64,000 nt of DNA from Kiritimatiellota bacterium (GTDB taxonomy: Bacteria; Verrucomicrobiota; Kiritimatiellia; JAAZAB01). The position numbers were made by a program, and so were the translations under genes. The number at the start of each line of letters is the position of its first letter. Within the stretch, counting starts at the first letter, position 1. The notes under the pieces were generated by a model, which did not search any database, had not been told where the DNA came from, and was given only the letters and a program-made list of their open reading frames with translations. Location: assembly GCA_026398415.1 (NCBI GenBank), contig JAPLSY010000085.1, positions 62,001 through 126,000 on the forward strand, written 5' to 3'. Below are positions 10,375-17,532 of this stretch, in pieces.

Positions 10375-10538
10375 GCCCGTGTTAGTGGTGAATAAGTAGG
10401 GGTAAATTTATTAAACGATTACTGCGCAAAATTGGTCGCGTCCTGTTCCAAAAAGATCCATCCCACAAGTCTGTAGTCTCACGGGCGCAGCTGGCCACGT
10501 CAGCAGCCAAGTGGCCACTTGCCCCGCGACGGGGCGAC

Positions 10539-12017
10539 GTGGTGGCTGGGCATGCTCCCACGGGGGCGACTCTGCCGCCCGCTCGCGCTACCATGGCCAC
10601 GCGTCCTGGCTTGGCGCCTCCCGTTCCGATGCCCCGCGCCAGTGCGACTGCGCACGCCAGTGCGGCTACGCACGCGTCGGGACCTTCCTGGACGGTGGAC
10701 CGGTTTAAGGTTACGCCCGCGGAAGGGAAGACCCGTTTCCACGATATGAAACTGCCGGTGGAGCTCATGCACGCCGTCGCCGATCTCGGATTTTCATATT
10801 GCACGAGCGTGCAGGCGCTGGCTTTGCCGCCGACGCTGGCGGGGAAGGACGTTGCCGGTCGCGCGCAGACCGGCACGGGCAAGACGGCGGCCTTCCTGAT
10901 TGCCATTTTTACGCACTTCTTGCGCCATCCGTTGCCGAAACCGTTGGGCAACGGAACACCCCGCGCCCTGATTCTGGCGCCGACCCGCGAACTCGCCATC
11001 CAGATTCATAAGGATGCGCTTTCCTTGGGAAAATATTGTCCGTTCCACGTGGCGGTTGTCTATGGCGGCATGGATTATCGTAAACAGCAAACAGAATTGG
11101 CCCAAAACCGGATTGACCTGGTGGTGGCCACGCCGGGTCGCCTGCTGGATTTCAAATCCAAGGGCGTCCTGCATCTCAACCACGCTGAAATCCTGATCGT
11201 GGATGAGGCCGACCGCATGCTGGATATGGGCTTCATCCCGGATGTGCGCCGGATTGTGTACAGTTTGCCGCCCAAACACCGGCGTCAGACAATGCTTTTC
11301 AGTGCCACGCTTACCGAGGATATTATGCGGCTGGCTTCCGCCTGGATGGTGGATCCAGTCATGGTGACCGTGGAACACGAAAAAGTTACCGTGGATGCCA
11401 TTGACCAGAAGGTATATATGGTATCCGCCCGTGATAAGCTGGCCCTGCTCATTAGCGTGCTGCGCAACGAGCCGGTCGAGCGCGTGTTGGTCTTTCGCAA
11501 CCGGCGCGATGGCGTGGATCGGCTGACCCGCAAACTAACCGACTATGGCATACCGTGCGCGCCGCTTTCCGGCGATGTGCCCCAGGACAAGCGCCTCCGC
11601 ATCCTGGAAGCTTTCCGTGCCGGTCGCGTCAAGGTGGTGATCGCAACGGACGTTGCCGGCCGCGGCATTCATGTGGAGGGGATCAGTCACGTCATTAATT
11701 ATGACGTGCCCTACGAGGCGGAAGACTACGTGCACCGGATCGGGCGCACCGGCCGGGCTGGCGCGCTGGGAACCGCCATCACGTTTGCCTGCGAGGAGGG
11801 GTCGTTTAATATGCCGGCCATCGAAACATTTATCGGGCGGAGTTTGCCCTATACGCAGCCGGAGGAAGCTTGGCTGCATCTGCCGCCGTTGCCCGCGCAC
11901 CCGCTCCCTTTGGCGGCCGATCACGGGCCGAGTGCGCCGGCTTTCCACCGGCCGTCTGATCGTCGTGGGCGCCCGCCGCCCCGGAGCGGATTCCGCCGGC
12001 CGGGACCGCGCCGGTAA
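10539..12017 (+). CDS. DEAD-box ATP-dependent RNA helicase (RhlE/RhlB-like)
   Basis: 492 aa from GTG 10539; the first ATG is 10593, and neither has a strong ribosome site, so the N-terminus is uncertain (the first ~45 residues are low-complexity Ala/Pro/His). Helicase motifs in order: Q-motif region FSYCTSVQALALP, motif I AQTGTGKTAA, Ia PTRELAIQI, GG, Ib TPGRLL, II VDEADRMLDMGF, III SATL, IV VLVFRN, V ATDVAGRGIHVEGISHVINYD, VI HRIGRTGRAG. A basic, Pro/Arg-rich tail (from about 450, RRGRPPPRSGFRRPGPRR) suits RNA binding. It remodels RNA in ribosome assembly or decay. Assignment within the family is uncertain. Confidence 0.9.
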   Translation: MVAGHAPTGATLPPARATMATRPGLAPPVPMPRASATAHASAATHASGPSWTVDRFKVTPAEGKTRFHDMKLPVELMHAVADLGFSYCTSVQALALPPTLAGKDVAGRAQTGTGKTAAFLIAIFTHFLRHPLPKPLGNGTPRALILAPTRELAIQIHKDALSLGKYCPFHVAVVYGGMDYRKQQTELAQNRIDLVVATPGRLLDFKSKGVLHLNHAEILIVDEADRMLDMGFIPDVRRIVYSLPPKHRRQTMLFSATLTEDIMRLASAWMVDPVMVTVEHEKVTVDAIDQKVYMVSARDKLALLISVLRNEPVERVLVFRNRRDGVDRLTRKLTDYGIPCAPLSGDVPQDKRLRILEAFRAGRVKVVIATDVAGRGIHVEGISHVINYDVPYEAEDYVHRIGRTGRAGALGTAITFACEEGSFNMPAIETFIGRSLPYTQPEEAWLHLPPLPAHPLPLAADHGPSAPAFHRPSDRRGRPPPRSGFRRPGPRR

Positions 12018-12082
12018 AAATCTTTAACGGGTGTCTTGACAAAAAACAGGAAAAATAAGGGGATAAATAAAAGGTAGTTGAT

Positions 12083-13357
12083 ATGAAACACGGCATCCTG
12101 ATTTTAGTTGTCTGTATCGCCGTCCTGGTGCTGTTGTTCTGGCGCGCAATTGGGCCTGTAGCGAAGGAGCGCGGTCTCGTGCTCAAGAGCGTCGAGCACC
12201 CGTCGGCTCCGTCACAGCTTTGGGGCGCGTCGTATCTGAAGCGCGCCGGGGTCGAGATGGGGCGCAACGGAGGATACAGCCCGGATAACGGCCGGACGTG
12301 GGAGTACCTGCCGATCAAACCGAACTTCGACAGCAAGCTTCCGCGCGGCTATCGGCGTAATGAGATGTCGGGATTCGTTGATCCGGAAAACGGCCGGATC
12401 GTGAAAATCGTGATCGCGATGGATACGCCCGACCTCGATTCGACCATAATTGAGCCTCCGATCGGGCTCGAGAGTTACTACCTGCGCTATCGCGTTTCGG
12501 TTGACGGCGGAAAGACGTTCCTTTTCGACGAACCGGTCGTGCAGAAGGGCAAGACTCCGGAAAATCCGTTTGACGGAGTCTTTCGGGGCAAGAACGCAAT
12601 CTTCCTGGGCGATGCTGGTTCGCAGATCATCCGGACGCGCCGGGGCGACATTATTGTTCCCGCGCAGGCCTGCATACTCGCGCCGGATGGGAAGCTGGCT
12701 AATCCCGGGGGCGGATTCACTTGGACTGCAGCGCTCATGGTCATCGGCCGGTGGGTGCCGGACAACCGGCTCGAGTGGCGCGCCTCGGAGCCGATTGTGG
12801 GCGACCCGGCGTGCACCACCCGCGGCATGATCGAGCCCACGCTGGCCGAGCTGCCGGATGGCCGGATTCTCTGTGTAATGCGCGGCAGTAACGGCGGCAG
12901 TAAAGACCCGGACTGTAAGTTGCCGAGCTACCGCTGGTTTGCCGTGTCAACCGATGGCGGGTTTCATTGGTCGAAGCCGGAGCCTTTGACCTACGAAGAC
13001 GGGACGCCGTTCTATTCGCCGTCCAGCATGTCCCAGCTCCTTAAGCACTCCAGCGGGAGGATCTTCTGGATCGGCAACCTGAGCGAGACCAATTGCCGTG
13101 CAAACGACCCGCGGTACCCGCTGGTGATCGGCGAGGTGGACCGCAAGACATTGCGCCTGATTCGCAAGAGTGTGCTGATCATTGATACAAAACTCCCCGA
13201 AGAGAGCGGCCTGAACTTGTCGCACTTCTGGGGCTTAGAGGACCGTGAGACGAAGGATATCGTCATTGTCGGCAGACGTTTCAAGGATAAATATGTCGAT
13301 GAGTCCACTGGTTGGTCGCAAAGTCCGCCGGTTGTATACCGGATCGCGGTGCCATGA
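12083..13357 (+). CDS. Sialidase/neuraminidase-superfamily protein with N-terminal membrane anchor
   Basis: 424 aa. Residues 4-22 (GILILVVCIAVLVLLFW) are a membrane segment or uncleaved signal. The rest looks like a six-bladed sialidase fold with BNR/Asp-box-like turns: SPDNGRTWEYL (about 66), SVDGGKTFLF (about 145) and STDGGFHWSKP (about 290). An RNEMSGF segment near 90 and EPTLAELPDGRILCVMRGS near 250 resemble the Arg- and Glu-containing conserved parts of exo-sialidases. Substrate cannot be told; related proteins in PVC bacteria act on host or algal glycans. AAAGG lies 8 nt upstream of ATG 12083. Only 10 nt separate it from the beta-helix gene downstream, so the two are probably co-transcribed. 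Confidence 0.7.
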   Translation: MKHGILILVVCIAVLVLLFWRAIGPVAKERGLVLKSVEHPSAPSQLWGASYLKRAGVEMGRNGGYSPDNGRTWEYLPIKPNFDSKLPRGYRRNEMSGFVDPENGRIVKIVIAMDTPDLDSTIIEPPIGLESYYLRYRVSVDGGKTFLFDEPVVQKGKTPENPFDGVFRGKNAIFLGDAGSQIIRTRRGDIIVPAQACILAPDGKLANPGGGFTWTAALMVIGRWVPDNRLEWRASEPIVGDPACTTRGMIEPTLAELPDGRILCVMRGSNGGSKDPDCKLPSYRWFAVSTDGGFHWSKPEPLTYEDGTPFYSPSSMSQLLKHSSGRIFWIGNLSETNCRANDPRYPLVIGEVDRKTLRLIRKSVLIIDTKLPEESGLNLSHFWGLEDRETKDIVIVGRRFKDKYVDESTGWSQSPPVVYRIAVP

Positions 13358-13367
13358 CAGGTGCTAG

Positions 13368-14807
13368 ATGAAAACTCAATGCTTGCAGCGGATGTTGATC
13401 GGGCTGGTGCTGGCGCTGGTGGTGGTGCCCTGGGCATTGGCGGCGGATCGTTACGTGGCAACCAATGGCACGGGCGGTGGTACGTCGTGGACGGATACAC
13501 ACTCAAATCTGATTGCAATGGTTGCCCTCGCCGGCGATAACGATACGGTGTATGTTACCAACAACGCCAAATATTACCTCACGAATCAAATAACCGTTAC
13601 CAACGCCATCACGGTGCGGAGTTGGGGGCCGGGCGGGATCTACGACCCGACCAACACGATCATAGACGCCAATTATCCCAATGCGCCCACGACCAACCGG
13701 CATTTTACGCTTAGCAATTATTGGGCCACGCTGGCTGGTTTTACGCTCACAAACGGATGGGGCTCAGGCAACACCAACAACACAGGCAACGCCGGGGCCA
13801 ACGGCGGGTCCATCTATCTATATTATGGAACAGTGACGAATTGCATTATCACGCGCAACTATGCGTTTAACACGAATGCTAGCGTTAATAGTGGTGGGGG
13901 CGGAATAATTATGGGGATAGATAGTGCCAAAAGCGGGAGTGTGTGGAATTGCACAATTAGCGGTAATGCCGCGTATAGATATGGTGGTGGAATTCTCGTC
14001 AGGGATGGAAATTGGCGGATTTTAAATTGCACAATCGTCGGCAATAGTGTGCAAGCCGCAGGATACGAAGGCGGGGGGATCGAAATGTGTACGCAGTCCG
14101 GGGTGGCGGTTGTCAGCAATTGCTGGGTTGTATCCAATTCCGCTGGCTACGGCGGCGGATTAAAAATGGTTTATAATGCGGAATGCTATAGCAGCTTTAT
14201 TGTGGGCAATACGTCCACCCATCAAGGGGGTGGCATTCGTATTGGCAATGGGAGCGGCGTGATCAGAAATTGCTTGATTACTTATAATTATTCGTCTGGC
14301 GGAAATTCGTGGGGTGGTGGAATCGCTGCTTCTAGTAATCCTAAAATTCAAAATTGTACGATTGCCAGCAACTACTGTGCTCAGGAAGGAGGCGGATTAG
14401 ATTTCTCTAATTACGATGGTTTTCCGAAAGTCGAAAACACCATAATATGGGGCAATCGCGCAAACGCAAACGGCGGGATTAACTCGAATTATTTCGTTAG
14501 TCGCTCGAATGCAACATATGCAGTTATCACATTTACTAACTGCTGCACCTCGCCGAATATTGTTAGTACGAATAGTGTTGCCACCGAGGTCAATACCATC
14601 ACCAACGATCCGCGATTTGTGCAAGCCGCAACCGATAATTACCGCCTGCAATCGTCTTCGCCCTGTATCAATGCCGGGGTAAATCGAGACTGGATGGAGG
14701 GCGCGCGGGATCTTTACGGCAATCGGCGCATAGATAATTTCCGCAAAACCGTTGATATCGGCGCCCACGAGTATCTCAGTCAAGGCACAATGTTCAGGGG
14801 CCATTAA
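13368..14807 (+). CDS. Secreted right-handed beta-helix protein (choice-of-anchor Q type)
   Basis: 479 aa. A signal peptide (1-26, VLALVVVPWALA) precedes a repetitive domain rich in N, G, T and S, with rungs such as GGGIIMG, SGSVWNCTISGN, NWRILNCTIVGN and NPKIQNCTIASN, typical of parallel beta-helices. The C-terminus has the DLYGNRRID...VDIGAHEY motif seen in choice-of-anchor Q proteins, here ending QGTMFRGH. Function unknown; such proteins are secreted or surface-bound and some are polysaccharide lyases, but no catalytic residues can be assigned. A close paralogue lies at 45738-47213, and a third copy's tail lies just downstream. The family appears to be duplicating in this genome. Confidence 0.8.
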   Translation: MKTQCLQRMLIGLVLALVVVPWALAADRYVATNGTGGGTSWTDTHSNLIAMVALAGDNDTVYVTNNAKYYLTNQITVTNAITVRSWGPGGIYDPTNTIIDANYPNAPTTNRHFTLSNYWATLAGFTLTNGWGSGNTNNTGNAGANGGSIYLYYGTVTNCIITRNYAFNTNASVNSGGGGIIMGIDSAKSGSVWNCTISGNAAYRYGGGILVRDGNWRILNCTIVGNSVQAAGYEGGGIEMCTQSGVAVVSNCWVVSNSAGYGGGLKMVYNAECYSSFIVGNTSTHQGGGIRIGNGSGVIRNCLITYNYSSGGNSWGGGIAASSNPKIQNCTIASNYCAQEGGGLDFSNYDGFPKVENTIIWGNRANANGGINSNYFVSRSNATYAVITFTNCCTSPNIVSTNSVATEVNTITNDPRFVQAATDNYRLQSSSPCINAGVNRDWMEGARDLYGNRRIDNFRKTVDIGAHEYLSQGTMFRGH

Positions 14808-14847
14808 GGTATAGACGCCCTGCGCATTATCGGCGAGTGGAACAAGG

Positions 14848-14904
14848 ATTGATATCGGCGCCTATGAGTATCTGCCGTCCGGAACGCTGTTCGTTGTGCA
14901 CTGA
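14848..14904 (+). pseudogene. 3' stub of a further beta-helix gene copy
   Basis: Bases 14851-14904 encode DIGAYEYLPSGTLFVVH and a stop, with no gene body in front. At the nucleotide level this stub is nearly identical to the 3' end of the paralogue at 45738 (GATATCGGCGCCTATGAG is shared exactly), and it differs from the tail of the intact gene just upstream (DIGAHEYLSQGTMFRGH). It is therefore a remnant of a separate copy, lost by deletion or left by recombination between repeats. Confidence 0.75.
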
Positions 14905-14905
14905 T

Positions 14906-15673
14906 TCAGCCATGTCGCCAGGCCCACAAGGCCACGGCCGTGGCCGCCGCTGCGTTGAGCGATTCGATCCCGTTAGTCATGGGAATGGAAACCCGCCGGC
15001 AATGCCGCCGTAATGCCTCCGGTAAACCCTGGCCTTCCATCCCGGCCACCAATCCGTAGCAAGCAGGGCGCTGCACTTTATCAAGTGGCACGCCCTCCAT
15101 GTCGAGCGCATAGAGCGGGGCTGTTTTGATGGCGGTCAACTCGGCCAAGCCTGGCCCCGATTCCAGCCGTATTTTCCAGGCGGCCCCTGCTGAGGCGCGT
15201 ATGGCCTTGGGCAGAAAGGGACAAGCTGCTTCGCGCAACAGCACGACCCGTGCAGCGCCCAGCCCGGCGGCGGCACGTATAGCACCCCCCACGTTTTCGG
15301 GGTCGCCAAAGGGAATAAACAACGTGCATCCGGCCGGCCAGTGTGCCTCTGGTTGAAATACCGGGAGATCAGGCAGACGCATGGTCAACATGATCCCCGG
15401 GGTCCCGAACACGTTCACGTTCCGAAACAGTCTTTTATCCAGTAGCACCCATTGAGTGCCGGCGAGCGCTGGCGGGGGCGGTGGCAGGTCGGGAGTTGAA
15501 ATCCAGGCGCCGACAACCTGGCGCCGCTGTTGCACGGCCTCGACCGTGAGCTTGGGGCCCGCAACCAGGCATTCGCCGTGCTTGCGGATGCCGTGGGCCG
15601 TTTGCAAGGCCAGCATTTTTTTATAGACCGGATTGTCGGTGCTGTGAATAATTGCTGGTGGGCGGGTATGCAT
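14906..15673 (-). CDS. TrmH/SpoU-family RNA 2'-O-methyltransferase
   Basis: 255 aa. A weak N-terminal substrate-binding part (1-100: NPVYKKMLALQTAHGIRKHGECLVAGPK) is followed by the SPOUT knot domain: motif 1 FGDPENVGGAIRAAAGLGAARVVL (written in two parts, GDPENVGGAIRAA and GLGAARVVL), motif 2 GLVAGMEGQGLPE, and motif 3 SIPMTNGIESLNAAAATAVAL. These make the S-adenosylmethionine pocket in the knot. It methylates ribose in rRNA or tRNA; the exact site is not predictable. No strong ribosome site is seen before ATG 15673. It is convergent with the beta-helix stub. Confidence 0.9.
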   Translation of the reverse strand: MHTRPPAIIHSTDNPVYKKMLALQTAHGIRKHGECLVAGPKLTVEAVQQRRQVVGAWISTPDLPPPPPALAGTQWVLLDKRLFRNVNVFGTPGIMLTMRLPDLPVFQPEAHWPAGCTLFIPFGDPENVGGAIRAAAGLGAARVVLLREAACPFLPKAIRASAGAAWKIRLESGPGLAELTAIKTAPLYALDMEGVPLDKVQRPACYGLVAGMEGQGLPEALRRHCRRVSIPMTNGIESLNAAAATAVALWAWRHG

Positions 15674-15701
15674 AGGAATTTCGAAGACGCATATTCTGGA
15701 T

Positions 15702-15808
15702 CTGGATTCCCGCTTTCGCGGGAATGACCCTGCTTCGCCCGGATGCTACGCAGGGCAGACAGAATGGCTTGCCTTTGTTTGTCATTCCCGACCTGATCGG
15801 GAATCCAG
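15702..15808. repeat. Pair of palindromic repeats (CTGGATTCCCG / GTCATTCCCG)
   Basis: A 27-mer at 15702-15728 (CTGGATTCCCGC...GCGGGAATGAC) and a 28-mer at 15781-15808 (GTCATTCCCGAC...GTCGGGAATCCAG-like) form hairpins. Exactly the same two sequences occur at 50171-50197 and 50132-50159, in the opposite order. A separate GCCGCC-TTT-GGCGGC hairpin lies at 15819-15833. No gene is present here. Confidence 0.75.
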
Positions 15809-15844
15809 GATTTCAGTTGCCGCCTTTGGCGGCCTAATTCAATT

Positions 15845-16564
15845 CTACATCTGTCTGACGACTTCTTCTTCCGCCCGGCGCAGGATCGTGACCATGGCGT
15901 TGGCCGACTCCGCCTCGCGGAGCTGGAGCAGGACTTTCGTTTGCTTGCTCATCATGCATAGCCGCGCCAGCACGTGCAGGTGCAGGCGATCGTCCTGGCA
16001 GCCGATCAGGAAAAACAAGTCGGTCCGGTTCCCGTCCGGCGCGCCAAATGGCACGGGATGGATGGCCCGGCCAATACTGATGAATGAGTTCACAACCATG
16101 TACGGATCATGGTTGCGGGGGTGCAGGAGCGCAATGCCTTCAGCCAGTGCCGTGGAACACAGGCGCTCCCGTTCGATCAGGCTTTGCAAAAAATCGCGTG
16201 GATTGCCCACGCTTCCGGTGCGGTCGGCCAGCGCCACCATGTCGCGGAGCACGGAGGATTTGGTCTTGGATGTCAGCGCCGGTTCGATCGCCTCCGGACG
16301 GACAAGCGTTGCCACGACGAGGGCGTGTAGTGAGCGATCACTGGTCAGGGCTGAAGTCTGCTTGTGATAGATGGTAAGCCGCTTGTGGGAAAACCCCAGG
16401 ATGCGTTGCGAGGCCCAGGCGTCAATGTCTTTCTTACGGAATACCAGGCGCTGGCCCTGCGTTTCCACCGGAATTTCCCGACGTTGTACCAGGGTTTCCA
16501 AGTCGGTGCGGGCCAAGTGCAGATAGATGGCCGCTTCGTTCAAGTTGAAGGTGCGATACGGCAT
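15845..16564 (-). CDS. HTH DNA-binding domain fused to a PTS EIIA (fructose/Ntr) domain
   Basis: 239 aa. Residues 5-65 (FNLNEAAIYLHLARTDLETLVQRREIP then VFRKKDIDAWASQRI) form an excisionase/MerR-type winged helix. Residues 78-239 match the PTS EIIA type-2 fold: the phosphorylatable His is H148 in GIALLHPRNHD, with the preceding ERERLCSTALAEGIA segment, and the later DLFFLIGCQDDRLHLHVLARL strand-helix. It probably regulates transcription in response to PTS phosphorylation, a domain pairing known in PVC and delta-type bacteria. No EI or HPr is in the window. Its ATG overlaps the stop of the coiled-coil gene by one base (TAATG), so they are co-translated. Confidence 0.8.
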   Translation of the reverse strand: MPYRTFNLNEAAIYLHLARTDLETLVQRREIPVETQGQRLVFRKKDIDAWASQRILGFSHKRLTIYHKQTSALTSDRSLHALVVATLVRPEAIEPALTSKTKSSVLRDMVALADRTGSVGNPRDFLQSLIERERLCSTALAEGIALLHPRNHDPYMVVNSFISIGRAIHPVPFGAPDGNRTDLFFLIGCQDDRLHLHVLARLCMMSKQTKVLLQLREAESANAMVTILRRAEEEVVRQM

Positions 16565-17007
16565 TAGCGGCCGGTGGAAAACGGCATCGCGTTGGTGGAA
16601 AAACCTTTGCGCGATCCCAGGGGGATTTCCGGTGTGATGGCGGCGTACTTCTTCTTCAGGGTGCTCAATTCATCATCCTCGGCCATCAGCTTGTCGATCT
16701 TTTTCTGTAAATCCCGCAGTTGGGTCTGGAGTTCTTTGATGCGCGTGTTTTCCTCGTAAAGCTTGGACTGCCGGGCAATGATGCGCCGGTTGAGGTCATC
16801 GTATTCCGAGCGGGCTTGCATGCTCTGGCGCACGAGCGTCGGATCCATGGATACGGGCTGAAACATCGACTGCTGGCCGGTTTTGAATGCCGGGGTCGGC
16901 GCGGTGGCCAGAGTTGGCCCGACTTGGGGCTTATCTTCGCCATAGACCTGGCTAACACACAACACGCTAACACACAACATCGCCATCAAAAAAGACAAAG
17001 TTTTCAC
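16564..17007 (-). CDS. Exported coiled-coil protein of unknown function
   Basis: 147 aa from GTG 17007, supported by AGGAGGT 3 nt upstream. A signal peptide (1-23, LSFLMAMLCVSVLCVSQVYG) leads to a Pro-rich linker, then a helix of about 60 residues (70-125) with heptad pattern and many charged residues (IARQSKLYEENTRIKELQT, LRDLQKKIDKLMAEDDEL), a likely periplasmic coiled coil. No catalytic domain is seen. It is translationally coupled to the HTH/EIIA gene downstream, which hints at a shared task in nutrient or envelope control, but this is inference. Confidence 0.65.
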   Translation of the reverse strand: MKTLSFLMAMLCVSVLCVSQVYGEDKPQVGPTLATAPTPAFKTGQQSMFQPVSMDPTLVRQSMQARSEYDDLNRRIIARQSKLYEENTRIKELQTQLRDLQKKIDKLMAEDDELSTLKKKYAAITPEIPLGSRKGFSTNAMPFSTGR

Positions 17008-17159
17008 GAGACCTCCTGTTTCCTGGCCGACGTTCGGGCCAGGTTTGATGCCAAACCCGTACCCGCTGGCGCCGATTGTTTGTTTGATTCGTTGCAATGG
17101 GCCTGCCCTTCGTAGCGCAAGGCCCGCACCTCACAGGCTGCGGGCCGACACGCGAAGAA

Positions 17160-17230
17160 GGGTAGCGGGGGCTGGATTTTCCGCCAGAGGCGGACCAGCC
17201 TACGGCTGGGAACCAACGATCCCGCGACCA
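17160..17230. repeat. Partial copy of the initiator tRNA 3' end interrupted by a double hairpin
   Basis: Bases 17160-17179 (GGGTAGCGGGGGCTGGATTT) duplicate 17258-17277 inside and beside tRNA-fMet. In the tRNA the next bases are GAACCA; here the same GAACCA follows only after 30 extra bases (17180-17209), made of two 15-nt hairpins: TCCGCC-AGA-GGCGGA and CCAGCC-TAC-GGCTGG. The copy then diverges (GAACCAACGATCCCGCGACC against GAACCAGCGACC). It reads as a partial tRNA duplicate with a clean two-module insertion. Confidence 0.7.
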
Positions 17231-17260
17231 CAAAATTATTAACCATTACTTTCAAAAGGG

Positions 17261-17334
<74 letters not shown>

Positions 17335-17348
17335 ATCAAAACATATGC

Positions 17349-17376
17349 AAATTACCACAGCCTTTCTTTTATGCAA
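17349..17376 (-). promoter_or_regulatory. Candidate sigma-70 promoter for tRNA-fMet
   Basis: On the minus strand TTGCAT (17371-17376) and TAATTT (17349-17354) are separated by 16 nt. The -10 lies about 15 nt upstream of the tRNA 5' end, a reasonable distance. Both boxes are imperfect. Confidence 0.4.
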
Positions 17377-17532
17377 TCAAAATCTTATGGTAATAATGGG
17401 TGCAAAAAGATTGACAGCAGATACACGGTCTGGAAAAATTAATTAAATTCGATGTTGGCGAGGTCAGCACAGGATTTACCTGGGGTGCGGGGGCTGGCCG
17501 GTAACAGCGAATGCGCAAGACAGGATGAGGAT

